Shown: in pieces, positions 34,204 through 42,336 of the stretch
Layout of the letters: each line of letters begins with the position of its first letter
How positions within the stretch are numbered: position 1 is the stretch's first letter
DNA from: Bacteroidota bacterium
Lineage (GTDB): Bacteria > Bacteroidota > Bacteroidia > Bacteroidales > FEN-979
Direction: 5' to 3'
NCBI GenBank assembly: GCA_026391805.1
Contig: JAPLDJ010000006.1
Span: 1 to 64,000, forward strand
DNA length: 64,000 bases
Program-made: the position numbers and the translations under genes
Notes under the pieces: generated by a model
What the model was told of the DNA's origin: nothing
Database searches by the model: none
Seen by the model: the letters and a program-made list of their open reading frames with translations, nothing else

Positions 34204-35283
34204 ATGAAACCAAACACCTATAAAGTAATCGGGCTCATGTCGGGTACATCCCTCGACGGGGTTGATATTGCCTTCTGCAATTTTATTTTTGATAAGGGAA
34301 AGTGGGATTATGCTATTGTCACTGCAGAGACGATTCCTTATTCACAGGAGTGGAAGGAACGGCTTTCCACACTTGAAAACAAAACTGCTTTTGAGTTTGC
34401 ACTGACGGATGCAGAATACGGCCATTTTCTCGGGCAGATCACCAGCGATTTTATCCATCGTCACGCTGCAAAGCCAGATTTCATTGCCTCGCATGGCCAT
34501 ACGATCTTCCATCAGCCCGGCAGGAAGCTCACCTCCCAGATCGGGAAAGGTTCTGCCATTGCTGCAGAGACAGGATTCCCGGTGGTTTGCGATTTCCGTT
34601 CGACGGATGTTGCCTTGGGGGGACAAGGAGCACCACTCGTTCCCGTAGGCGATATGCTTCTTTTCAGCGATTATAATTATTGCCTGAACCTGGGTGGTTT
34701 TGCCAACATTTCTTATGACGACTCAGGACGGCGGATTGCTTTCGACATCTGTCCTGCAAACATTGTTCTGAACCATCTTTCATCATTATTAAAGAAAGAC
34801 TATGATGAAAACGGTGATCTTGCGCGCCGGGGGTTGCTTTATCAGCCGATGCTGGATGCCCTGAACGATCTTGATTTCTATCATGTGAAACCACCGAAAT
34901 CATTGGGAAAGGAATGGGTCCTTTCGAAGGTACATCCTCTTCTCAATAAGTATGAAATAACGGTGGAAGACAAGCTCAGGACCTTCGTCGAACACATTGC
35001 TGTACAGGTTGCATCTGCGGTATTTAAGAAGGATTCTGCTTCAATGCTTGTCACTGGTGGCGGTGCTTTCAACAGCTTCCTGGTCGAACGGATCCGCGAA
35101 AGAACCGGTCTTTATATAATGCTTCCTGATCCTTTGGTCATCAACTTCAAGGAGGCTCTGATCTTTGCCTTTCTCGGCGTTCTCCGATGGCGGGAGGAGG
35201 TCAACTGCCTCAGCTCGTACACCGGCGCTTTCATGGACAATATCGGCGGGGCTGTTTACCTGGACAGACGTCATACGACATAA
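34204..35283 (+). CDS. anmK: Anhydro-N-acetylmuramic acid kinase
   Basis: 359 aa of the AnmK family: 'VIGLMSGTSLDGVDIAFCNF' ATP-binding start, 'SHGHTIFHQPG', 'DFRSTDVALGGQGAPLVPVG', 'LNLGGFANIS', 'VTGGGAFNSFLVERI'. It phosphorylates and opens anhMurNAc in peptidoglycan recycling, which suits a place after murF. I start at ATG 34204; a longer frame to 34153 is encoded only by the GACTGCC repeats. The last codons and the TAA lie in a GACATAA repeat array. Confidence 0.93.
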   Translation: MKPNTYKVIGLMSGTSLDGVDIAFCNFIFDKGKWDYAIVTAETIPYSQEWKERLSTLENKTAFEFALTDAEYGHFLGQITSDFIHRHAAKPDFIASHGHTIFHQPGRKLTSQIGKGSAIAAETGFPVVCDFRSTDVALGGQGAPLVPVGDMLLFSDYNYCLNLGGFANISYDDSGRRIAFDICPANIVLNHLSSLLKKDYDENGDLARRGLLYQPMLDALNDLDFYHVKPPKSLGKEWVLSKVHPLLNKYEITVEDKLRTFVEHIAVQVASAVFKKDSASMLVTGGGAFNSFLVERIRERTGLYIMLPDPLVINFKEALIFAFLGVLRWREEVNCLSSYTGAFMDNIGGAVYLDRRHTT

Positions 35284-35410
35284 GACATAAGACATAAGAC
35301 ATAAGTCATAAGTCGGAAAAAACATTCTGTGACTAATCTGTGTAAATCTGTGTAAATCTGTGGTGAAAAATCGTTACACGAAAATCCACGAAGAAGACAC
35401 GAAAGTCACG
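35277..35410. repeat. GACATAA heptamers and AAATCTGTGT/ACACGAA repeats
   Basis: Four GACATAA units and one GTCATAA (35277-35311) begin inside anmK; the stop TAA is part of the first unit. Then AAATCTGTGT copies (35335-35365) and ACGAAA/CACGAAG units (35376-35415). Confidence 0.8.
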
Positions 35411-35443
35411 AAAAAAAACGTAATCCCTAATTCGTAATTTTTA

Positions 35444-36739
35444 ATGACCTACTCCGAAACCCTCGACTATATTTACTCCCACCTTCCGATGTACCACCGG
35501 ATCGGACCGGCAGCTTACAAGGCGGACCTGAATACTACGATCGCCATTTGTAACATGCTTGGCAACCCACAGGATTCTTTCAGATCAGTTCATATTGCAG
35601 GCACCAACGGTAAAGGCTCAACCTCCCATCTGCTGGCATCAGTATTACAGGAATGCGGATTCAGTGTCGGGTTGTTTACTTCGCCACACCTGAAGGATTT
35701 CAGGGAGCGGATCCGGGTCAACGGGAAGATGATCCCGGAAGAGAAGGTCACAGGGTTTATTGACAAACACAAAGCGGATTTTGAAAAGCTGAATCCTTCT
35801 TTCTTTGAAATGACGGCCGGACTGGCGTTCGATTTTTTCAGGGAAGAAAAGATCGATATCGGGGTCATCGAGGTTGGACTCGGCGGCCGGCTGGATTCGA
35901 CCAACGTCATTACGCCCCTGCTATCAGTTATCACAAACATCAGTTTTGATCACATGCAGTTCCTCGGCGATACCCTGGAGAAGATTGCAAGAGAAAAAGC
36001 GGGGATCATAAAGCCCTCCGTTCCGGTAGTGATCGGTGAAACCCAGGTGGAGATCCTTCATGTTTTCCTGGAAAAAGCAAGGGAAACCGGATCAGAGATT
36101 TTTTTTGCCGATGCCCTGTTTTCATTAACGGGATGGAAACGAAAGGAAGACGGACAGCCAGCTGTTTTGTCTGGTATTCTGAAAGACAATCTGCCCTGGC
36201 TCGAAGAAATCGTTTCCCCGGTTACCGGAAATTACCAGAAGAAGAACATCCTTACGCTTTGTGCGGTTTGTGACATCCTAAGGAAACAGGGCATGGATAT
36301 CCCTGATGAAAAGATCAGAAGTGGTATTCACAATGTCATCCGGAATACCGGTTTTTCAGGCCGATGGCAGATCCTGTCAGATTTGCCACTCACCATTTGT
36401 GATACCGGGCATAATGAAGCAGGACTGAAGGAGGTGCTGACCCAGATTACAGAAACGCCTCACAGAAAACTGCACTTTGTCTTTGGGGTGGTAAACGATA
36501 AGGAAATTGATCCTATGCTTCAAATGTTGCCGCGGACTGCCATTTATTATTTCTGCAAGGCGGATATTCCCCGCGGACTGGATGCGGAGGAGCTACGGAC
36601 GAAGGCGACGGAAGCAGGCCTGGAGGGCGATGCATTTCCTTCTGTAAAAGCAGCCATTGCAGCAGCACGCGAGCGTGCAGGAAAGAATGATCTTGTATTT
36701 ATTGGAGGAAGTACCTTTATTGTGGCGGAAGCTGTTTAG
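35444..36739 (+). CDS. folC: Bifunctional folylpolyglutamate/dihydrofolate synthase
   Basis: 431 aa with the FolC P-loop 'HIAGTNGKGSTSHLLASVLQ', 'VGLFTSPHLKDFRERIRVNG', 'EVGLGGRLDSTNVI', 'SFDHMQFLGDTLEKIAREKA' and a C-terminal 'DTGHNEAG'. It joins glutamate to dihydropteroate or folates. It is convergent with the thiS-like gene, 6 bp between stops. Confidence 0.94.
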   Translation: MTYSETLDYIYSHLPMYHRIGPAAYKADLNTTIAICNMLGNPQDSFRSVHIAGTNGKGSTSHLLASVLQECGFSVGLFTSPHLKDFRERIRVNGKMIPEEKVTGFIDKHKADFEKLNPSFFEMTAGLAFDFFREEKIDIGVIEVGLGGRLDSTNVITPLLSVITNISFDHMQFLGDTLEKIAREKAGIIKPSVPVVIGETQVEILHVFLEKARETGSEIFFADALFSLTGWKRKEDGQPAVLSGILKDNLPWLEEIVSPVTGNYQKKNILTLCAVCDILRKQGMDIPDEKIRSGIHNVIRNTGFSGRWQILSDLPLTICDTGHNEAGLKEVLTQITETPHRKLHFVFGVVNDKEIDPMLQMLPRTAIYYFCKADIPRGLDAEELRTKATEAGLEGDAFPSVKAAIAAARERAGKNDLVFIGGSTFIVAEAV

Positions 36740-36745
36740 AAAAGA

Positions 36746-36949
36746 TCAACCCCCGCTGATCAGGTGCAGAACCTGAACATCATCCCCGTTCCCGATCAGG
36801 GCACTATCGTAATCACCCTTCATGATCAGTTTCCCATTGATCTTTATGATCAACATCTTGAAAGTATAGTTCTTTACCTTCAGCAGTTCAGAAACAGTTA
36901 ATTTATCAGAATCTAATGTTTCAGGATTATTATTTAATGTTATTTTCAT
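36746..36949 (-). CDS. ThiS/MoaD-like sulfur carrier protein
   Basis: The 67-aa protein has a beta-grasp pattern and the C-terminal Gly-Gly ('VQVLHLISGG') that is adenylated and thiocarboxylated in ThiS and MoaD. ThiS is the closest by length and 'INGKLIMKGDYD'. No thiG or thiH is nearby, whereas the cofactor genes moaA, moaC, moeA and mog are 11-15 kb away and an AOR is 3 kb away. A role as sulfur donor for pyranopterin dithiolene synthesis is therefore possible, but thiamine synthesis cannot be excluded. Confidence 0.8.
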   Translation of the reverse strand: MKITLNNNPETLDSDKLTVSELLKVKNYTFKMLIIKINGKLIMKGDYDSALIGNGDDVQVLHLISGG

Positions 36950-36989
36950 TTCTCGTCACTCTCTTTTTTCACCACATTAGGCACAATAG

Positions 36990-37140
36990 TTCACAATAGG
37001 TTTTCGTGTCTTTCGTGTCTTCTTCGTGGAATTTCGTGTAACAATTTGTCACCACAGATTTCACAGATTACACTGTTATTTCGCTACTGCGCTTTTCGCT
37101 GAGCGCTGAGCGCCAGGCGCTAATTCGCTATTTCGCTATT
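36990..37140. repeat. Mixed intergenic repeats between thiF-like and thiS-like genes
   Basis: CTTTCGTGT units (37000-37030), CACAGATT units (37050-37070), then TTCGCTA and GCGCTGA units of 7-8 bp (37079-37138). The stop TAG of the ThiF-like gene (minus 37138-37136) lies in a TAGCGAAA unit. Confidence 0.65.
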
Positions 37141-37714
37141 TCAGTAAAAGCTCAACCACCACATTCGCCTGCATGTTTGCCACCATTCCGACCCTCGGGG
37201 CAATCGGCGGCAGATCGGGCCGGATCTCCGACACCTCATCACCACAGATATACAGGTTATCGACCCGGCGGCAATGGATGGTGTCATTGTTTCCCCATCC
37301 CGCCATGCCCAGGCCGATCACCAGTGGCTTATCAGGAAACACAGTCAGAACGGTCTCGATCAGGAGTTCCTTCTGATCGGCCAGATCAAATGCCTCCACG
37401 ATCACATCGCAATCCCCAAAGATTAATGGAATATTTTCTTTTGTAAGACGAAGGTTGTGCCCTGCGACCTTAACGGAAGGATCGATCCTCCGGATGTTTT
37501 CTGCCAGGGCCGTTACCTTTGGCGTCCCAACCTGGTCCTTAAAATAATACTGACGGTTGAGGTTGCTCTCACTCACCACGTCGAAGTCGGCAATGACGAG
37601 GCTTCCGGTTCCCACACGTGCCAGTGCAACCGCACAGTTGGAACCAAGTCCGCCTGCGCCTGCAATGCCAACCTTTTTTCCGCTGAGCTTCTTTCTTATC
37701 TCTTCGAAGGTCAT
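37136..37714 (-). CDS. ThiF/MoeB-type adenylyltransferase (short, ThiF family 2)
   Basis: A 192-aa E1-like enzyme with nucleotide-binding 'VGIAGAGGLGSNCAVALARVG', 'DFDVVSESNLNRQYY' with the Arg that follows the Asn, 'DVIVEAFDLADQKELLIET' and 'VGMVANMQANVVVELLL'. It would adenylate the C-terminal Gly of the adjacent ThiS/MoaD-like protein. It lacks the zinc-ribbon Cys pairs of MoeB and fits the shorter ThiF family. I prefer Met at 37714 (MTFEEIRKKLSGKKVGIAG) to the extension to 37771. The stop codon is inside a repeat. Confidence 0.85.
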   Translation of the reverse strand: MTFEEIRKKLSGKKVGIAGAGGLGSNCAVALARVGTGSLVIADFDVVSESNLNRQYYFKDQVGTPKVTALAENIRRIDPSVKVAGHNLRLTKENIPLIFGDCDVIVEAFDLADQKELLIETVLTVFPDKPLVIGLGMAGWGNNDTIHCRRVDNLYICGDEVSEIRPDLPPIAPRVGMVANMQANVVVELLLK

Positions 37715-37771
37715 CCTGATATTTGCCTGAAATTCATGCAAAATTAATAAATCCGGATGGATGAAAATCAT

Positions 37772-37779
37772 TAATTTTG
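37772..37779 (+). promoter_or_regulatory. -7 box of the carboxyltransferase gene
   Basis: TAATTTTG matches TAnnTTTG; predicted start of transcription near 37786, leader ~50 nt. Confidence 0.45.
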
Positions 37780-37835
37780 CAGTACTATTCTGAAAGATAA
37801 CTTTTTCGGAGATCTCATTTCAACTCTACCCTACT

Positions 37836-39569
37836 ATGCCACGAAGAAAGTTACTGATCAGGGACCTGACCTTGCGCGACGGACAGCAATCCCTCTTTGC
37901 CACACGGATGACCCAGGAGCAGGTGGACCGTGTTCTCCCTTACTTTAAAGATGCCGGATTTTATGCCATGGAGGTCTGGGGCGGAGCAGTTCCGGATTCC
38001 ATCATGCGTTACCTGAGTGAAAATCCCTGGGAACGTCTTGAAAAGATAAAAGCAGCCATCGGCGATGTTTCCCTGCTGACCGCCCTTTCAAGGGGCCGGA
38101 ACCTCTTTGGCTATAACCCTTACCCCGACGAGGTTATTGAAGGATTTAACCGGAATGCGGTTCGTTCCGGCATCGGCATCATGCGGATCTTTGATGCCCT
38201 CAACGACCTTGACAACATGAGGTCGACTATTAAATTTGTTAAGGAGAACGGCGGAATGGCAGACTGCGCCATCAGCTATACCGTCGATCCGAAATTCTCA
38301 ACCCGGCAGAAATTTCAATCCTGGGTTCACTTCAAAACACTGCCGCACGACATTTTCACGGTCGAATATTTTGTGGAAAAGGCGAAGGAACTTGAAAAGA
38401 TGGGCGCCGACATGATCAGCATCAAGGACATGGCCGGACTGATCACACCCACAACTACGGGTGAACTCATCCGCAGGCTAAAGGAGGAGGTCAGCGTCCC
38501 GATTGATTTTCATACCCACTGCACCCCTGGTTTCGGCCTTGCTTCAGTTTTGATGGCGATCGTAAGCGGAGTCGATATCGTGGATACCTCAATCTGGAAT
38601 TTTGCGGGCGGTCCTGCTGCCCCGGCCTTCGAGCTCATCCAGTATTTTGCCGACCGCATGGGCCTGGATACCGGCGTTAACCGGGATGCTGTTGCAAAGA
38701 TCAACAGGGAACTCAAGACGATCCGGGAGGAACTGGCACAGTTTGATACCTGCCCGAAGATCCCGCTGGAATTTGATTTCACAAAGGACAAGCTTTCCCG
38801 CGAAATAAACCGGCAATTCACAAAAGCAATCTACATGGCAAAACACTGCAAGGAAGATGAGTTGCTGGAAGCCTGCCGTGAGATCGAAAGCTATTTTCAG
38901 TTCCCGGAACCGGATGAAACAGTCAGGAAGGCAGAGATACCCGGAGGCATGTACACCAACATGCTGGCCCAGCTCAAACAGCTCAGGCTCGATCAGCTTT
39001 TCCCGCGTGTGCTTGAACTGGTACCGCTGGTCAGGATCAAATCCGGTTGCCCGCCGCTGGTAACACCAACCAGCCAGATCGTCGGCGTTCAGGCAGTGAA
39101 CTGCGTGATCGATGAGAATAAAGGACAACCCTTCTTCACGACCAAATCCATCCAGTATGTGAATCTTGTCAAGGGGATCTACGGAAAAACCCCGATTCCC
39201 ATCGATCCTGATTTTCGTGAACAGCTGACCGGCGTCAGGGAAGAAACCGCTTATGATACGAGGAACTACAAGAAGCAGGAGAATACCATCTTTGAGGATT
39301 ATGGTGATATGAAACTGGCCCAGAACGAAAAGGAAGAACTGTTGCTGGAGCTGTTTCCAACCGTCGCCCGCGATTTCCTGACCAAATGCGTGGAAGAACG
39401 ATATACCGAAAACATCTACCTGATCGAGGAGGAAAAACGACGGAAACGCGATGAGGCACGTGCAGCCTACGAGCGCCTGACACCCGAAGAAAAATTCAAA
39501 CGGATCGAGAAGGGACTCTATAACTTTCCATGGTTGTCATATCCGGAAGAGGACCTGGGAAGATCGTAA
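37836..39569 (+). CDS. Carboxyltransferase subunit (pyruvate carboxylase B / oxaloacetate decarboxylase alpha type)
   Basis: 577 aa. The HMGL-like TIM barrel has 'IRDLTLRDGQQSLFATR' (metal Asp), 'FDALNDLDN', 'ISIKDMAGLITP' (carbamylated Lys) and 'DFHTHCTPGFGLAS' (metal His pair). The conserved carboxylase domain follows ('PGGMYTNMLAQLKQL', 'PLVTPTSQIVGVQAV'). It moves CO2 between carboxybiotin and pyruvate/oxaloacetate. There is no C-terminal biotinyl domain (no MKM motif), so biotin must be on a separate protein; neither it nor a membrane decarboxylase subunit is adjacent. Transcribed in the same direction as the AOR gene but with its own promoter. Confidence 0.88.
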   Translation: MPRRKLLIRDLTLRDGQQSLFATRMTQEQVDRVLPYFKDAGFYAMEVWGGAVPDSIMRYLSENPWERLEKIKAAIGDVSLLTALSRGRNLFGYNPYPDEVIEGFNRNAVRSGIGIMRIFDALNDLDNMRSTIKFVKENGGMADCAISYTVDPKFSTRQKFQSWVHFKTLPHDIFTVEYFVEKAKELEKMGADMISIKDMAGLITPTTTGELIRRLKEEVSVPIDFHTHCTPGFGLASVLMAIVSGVDIVDTSIWNFAGGPAAPAFELIQYFADRMGLDTGVNRDAVAKINRELKTIREELAQFDTCPKIPLEFDFTKDKLSREINRQFTKAIYMAKHCKEDELLEACREIESYFQFPEPDETVRKAEIPGGMYTNMLAQLKQLRLDQLFPRVLELVPLVRIKSGCPPLVTPTSQIVGVQAVNCVIDENKGQPFFTTKSIQYVNLVKGIYGKTPIPIDPDFREQLTGVREETAYDTRNYKKQENTIFEDYGDMKLAQNEKEELLLELFPTVARDFLTKCVEERYTENIYLIEEEKRRKRDEARAAYERLTPEEKFKRIEKGLYNFPWLSYPEEDLGRS

Positions 39570-39576
39570 ATAAAAT

Positions 39577-39600
39577 GATGCTGGATGCTGGATGCTGGAT
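39577..39600. repeat. GATGCTG heptanucleotide array
   Basis: Three exact GATGCTG units plus GAT, 7 bp after the stop codon of the carboxyltransferase gene. Confidence 0.9.
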
Positions 39601-39645
39601 GGGAGTCGATATGCAGATAAAAACATATCGAACTTTTTGAACCTC

Positions 39646-39677
39646 TTTCAGTTACATTGATTTTTTTTGTACTTTTG
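39646..39677 (+). promoter_or_regulatory. Promoter of the AOR gene
   Basis: TTTC (39646-39649), a 20-nt spacer and TACTTTTG (39670-39677) fit the Bacteroidota consensus with one -33 mismatch. This places the start near 39684, upstream of ATG 39708. Confidence 0.55.
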
Positions 39678-39707
39678 AAATCGAAATCATGCTTAAAGCT
39701 GACCTCT

Positions 39708-41870
39708 ATGAAATTCGAAGAATTCAAGCAAAAACACAAACTTCTTACCAGCTACAAATATTCCTGGGCTCCGATCGACAAAGGGTATAACAACCGGACG
39801 ATATATATCAACGTTGGAGATCTGAACATTAAGGAAAAGCCCGTCACCCAGCAGATGAAGGATAAATTCATCGGGGGCAAAGGATTCGATCTCCGGCTCC
39901 TGTGGGATGCCACGAAACCCGAAACAAAATGGCAGGATCCGGAAAACGAGATCGTTATCTCGGGAGGCCCCTGCTGCGGAATAACCCAGTATTCGGGCTC
40001 CGGAAAGGCGATCTGCTGTACGATCAGCCCGCAGACAGACATTGTTGTCGATTCAAACGTGGGCGGATTCTTTGGTCCGTTCCTGAAATTCTGCGGGTTC
40101 GATGCACTGGAATTGCAGGGAAAATCGGATCAGGAAGTGCTTGTTCTCTTGGATGAAGAACGTGAAGTTGTCGAGGTATATGAAGCCGGCGATCTTCCTT
40201 CCGACAGCCATGTTCTCGGAGAAATTCTTCACGAGACCTTTGCAAAGGAAGACAATGAAAAAGACAAGATGAACGTAGCCGTTGTTGCTGCAGGAACAGC
40301 CGCAGAACATTCGCTCATCGGCATGCTGAACTTCACATTTTATGATCCGAAACGTAAGCTGGTGAGGTTGAAACAAGCCGGCCGTGGAGGGATCGGAACT
40401 GTTCTCCGCGACAAAAAAGTGAAAGCCCTTGTGGCAAAAGTGAAGAACATCGGCGGCAACAGAAACAACGTCGTCAACATGGAAGCCATCCAGGAACGCG
40501 GACGGAAGTTCAACAAGGAGATGCGCGAACTGGACGACAAGCAGTGCGAAATGCGTTCGAAAGGTACGGCTCACCTCACCCTGATCATGAACGATTATGA
40601 TCTTTTACCGGTAAATAATTTCAAGTTCGGCAGTCATCCTGATGCCACGAAGATCCGCGGTGATGTGTGGAAAACCTATTTCACACAGAATGTCCCCGAC
40701 GGATGCTGGATCGGATGCAACATGTCGTGTGCGAAGGGCGTCGATAATTATGAACTGCGTTCAGGTCCTTACAAAGGCGACAAAGTGATTGTTGACGGAC
40801 CCGAGTATGAAACGACCTCATCGCTTGGCTCTATTGCCGGGATCTTCAATCCCGACTTTACCATCGAGGCTAATTTCTATTGCGATACTTACGGGATTTG
40901 TACTATCAGTTGGGGAACCATCCTCGGGTTCGTGATGGAATGCTTTGAAAACGGTATTCTGAATGAAGAACGTACCGGCGGACTGAAGCTCAACTTTGGG
41001 AATGCCGATGCAGCCATGGACCTGCTTCACCAGGTTTCACGGGGTGAAGGTTTCGGACTGATCGCAGGACAGGGCGTCCGGATGATGAAAAAGATCTTTG
41101 CAGAAAAAGGCTGGGGAGACGCGGCCTTTATGCAGGACATCGGTATGGAGAACAAAGGCCTGGAATATTCCCAGTATGTTTCAAAGGAATCGCTGGCCCA
41201 GCAGGGCGGTTATGCCATGACCAACAAAGGTCCGCAGCATGATGAAGCCTGGCTGATCTTCATGGACATGGTAAACAACCAGATCCCAACCTTCGAGAAA
41301 AAAGCGGAAGCCCTGCATTATTTCCCGATGTTCCGCACCTGGTTCGGACTTGCAGGGTTCTGCAAACTTCCCTGGAACGACGTGGAACCTGAAGACAATG
41401 CTCAAAATGCAGAACCTGCAAAGGTTCCCGAGCATGTCGACAACTATGTGACGATCTTCAATGCTGTGACCGGGCTGAACATCGACAAGAAAGAACTTGT
41501 AAGACAATCCGAAAGGGTCTATAATTTCCAGCGAATCTTCAACCTGCGCAGGGGATATGGCAAGCGTCAGCACGATGCCCAGCCCTACCGTGCCTGCGGA
41601 CCGGTAACAAAGGAAGAGTACGAATCTCGGGCAGAACGCTACGACAAGCAGCTTCTGGAGCAGGTCGGATTTGATCCTGCCGGAAAAACGACGGAAGAGA
41701 AGATGGCTGTTTTGCGTCATTATCGTGAAGACCGTTATGAACAGCTGCTGGATGCCGTTTATGAACGCCGCGGCTGGACAAAGGGCGGGGTTCCGAAGAT
41801 CGAGCATTTGAAGAACATCGGAATGGATCTTCCGGAGCTTATCGAAACCGTTGCACCTTTTCAGGAATAA
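39708..41870 (+). CDS. Tungsten aldehyde:ferredoxin oxidoreductase family protein
   Basis: 720 aa of the AOR family (tungsten bis-pyranopterin and one Fe4S4 cluster), which oxidises aldehydes to acids, or the reverse, with ferredoxin. The N-terminal domain is clear ('YINVGDLNIKEKPVT', 'FIGGKGFDLRLLWD', 'VISGGPCCGITQYSGSGK'). Cluster ligands are likely the three Cys of 'DGCWIGCNMSCAKG' (CxxxCxxxC) and a later one in 'AGFCKLPWND'. An N-terminal extension and the CxxxCxxxC spacing set it apart from Pyrococcus AOR (CxxCxxxC) and point to a less studied clade. I start at ATG 39708; a longer frame to 39657 overlaps the promoter. WtpABC and cofactor genes downstream support tungsten use. The aldehyde is unknown. 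Confidence 0.88.
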   Translation: MKFEEFKQKHKLLTSYKYSWAPIDKGYNNRTIYINVGDLNIKEKPVTQQMKDKFIGGKGFDLRLLWDATKPETKWQDPENEIVISGGPCCGITQYSGSGKAICCTISPQTDIVVDSNVGGFFGPFLKFCGFDALELQGKSDQEVLVLLDEEREVVEVYEAGDLPSDSHVLGEILHETFAKEDNEKDKMNVAVVAAGTAAEHSLIGMLNFTFYDPKRKLVRLKQAGRGGIGTVLRDKKVKALVAKVKNIGGNRNNVVNMEAIQERGRKFNKEMRELDDKQCEMRSKGTAHLTLIMNDYDLLPVNNFKFGSHPDATKIRGDVWKTYFTQNVPDGCWIGCNMSCAKGVDNYELRSGPYKGDKVIVDGPEYETTSSLGSIAGIFNPDFTIEANFYCDTYGICTISWGTILGFVMECFENGILNEERTGGLKLNFGNADAAMDLLHQVSRGEGFGLIAGQGVRMMKKIFAEKGWGDAAFMQDIGMENKGLEYSQYVSKESLAQQGGYAMTNKGPQHDEAWLIFMDMVNNQIPTFEKKAEALHYFPMFRTWFGLAGFCKLPWNDVEPEDNAQNAEPAKVPEHVDNYVTIFNAVTGLNIDKKELVRQSERVYNFQRIFNLRRGYGKRQHDAQPYRACGPVTKEEYESRAERYDKQLLEQVGFDPAGKTTEEKMAVLRHYREDRYEQLLDAVYERRGWTKGGVPKIEHLKNIGMDLPELIETVAPFQE

Positions 41871-41931
41871 TTTTTTACTTTCGTAACGTTTCACGTGTGA
41901 CGGAGATCTGATCGTCATCGCAAAATAAACC

Positions 41932-42297
41932 ATGAAAGAAATTGTTCAGAACACTGAATTGATCGCTTATTGCGGGCTTTACTGCGGTTCCTGCAAGAAA
42001 TACCTGGATGATAAATGTCCGGGATGCTATGAAAATTCAAAAGCGTCATGGTGCAAGATCAGGTCCTGCAACATTGAACACAATTACAAAAGTTGCGCGG
42101 ATTGCACCGAATTTCCTGATCCCCGGGAATGCAAAAAATTCAACAATTTCATGTCAAAGTTCTTTGCCATCATCTTCGCTTCCGACCGTCCGGCCTGCAT
42201 CGATAAGATCAAAGAACTCGGTTATCCTGAATTTGCAGGATACATGGCCGAGAATAAACTCCAGTCGATCAAACGGAAAAAGTCAACCCACTCTTAA
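41932..42297 (+). CDS. DUF3795 cysteine-rich protein
   Basis: 121 aa with at least ten Cys in 'YCGLYCGSCKKYLDDKCPGC', 'WCKIRSCN' and 'SCADCTEF', a layout able to bind zinc or an Fe-S cluster. DUF3795 proteins are common in anaerobes and have no known function. It lies 61 bp after the AOR gene in the same direction; a link to the AOR is possible but unproven. The stop leads into a TGACGTA repeat array. Confidence 0.85.
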   Translation: MKEIVQNTELIAYCGLYCGSCKKYLDDKCPGCYENSKASWCKIRSCNIEHNYKSCADCTEFPDPRECKKFNNFMSKFFAIIFASDRPACIDKIKELGYPEFAGYMAENKLQSIKRKKSTHS

Positions 42298-42301
42298 CTT
42301 A

Positions 42302-42336
42302 TGACATCTGACGTATGACGTATGACACGTGACGCG
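42302..42336. repeat. TGACGTA heptanucleotide array
   Basis: Five units, TGACATC TGACGTA TGACGTA TGACACG TGACGCG, fill the gap between the convergent DUF3795 and pruA stops. The pruA stop codon (minus 42339-42337) touches the array and its last codons (TGT CAT) look like a further degenerate unit. Confidence 0.85.

Noticed and set aside
39689-39790. Small upstream frame beginning at ATG 39689 that overlaps the AOR start
   Set aside because: It runs out of frame into the AOR gene and has no features; a regulatory uORF is possible but unsupported.
41181-41933. 250-aa minus-strand frame opposite the AOR gene
   Set aside because: Shadow of the AOR coding sequence; no start context or conserved residues.
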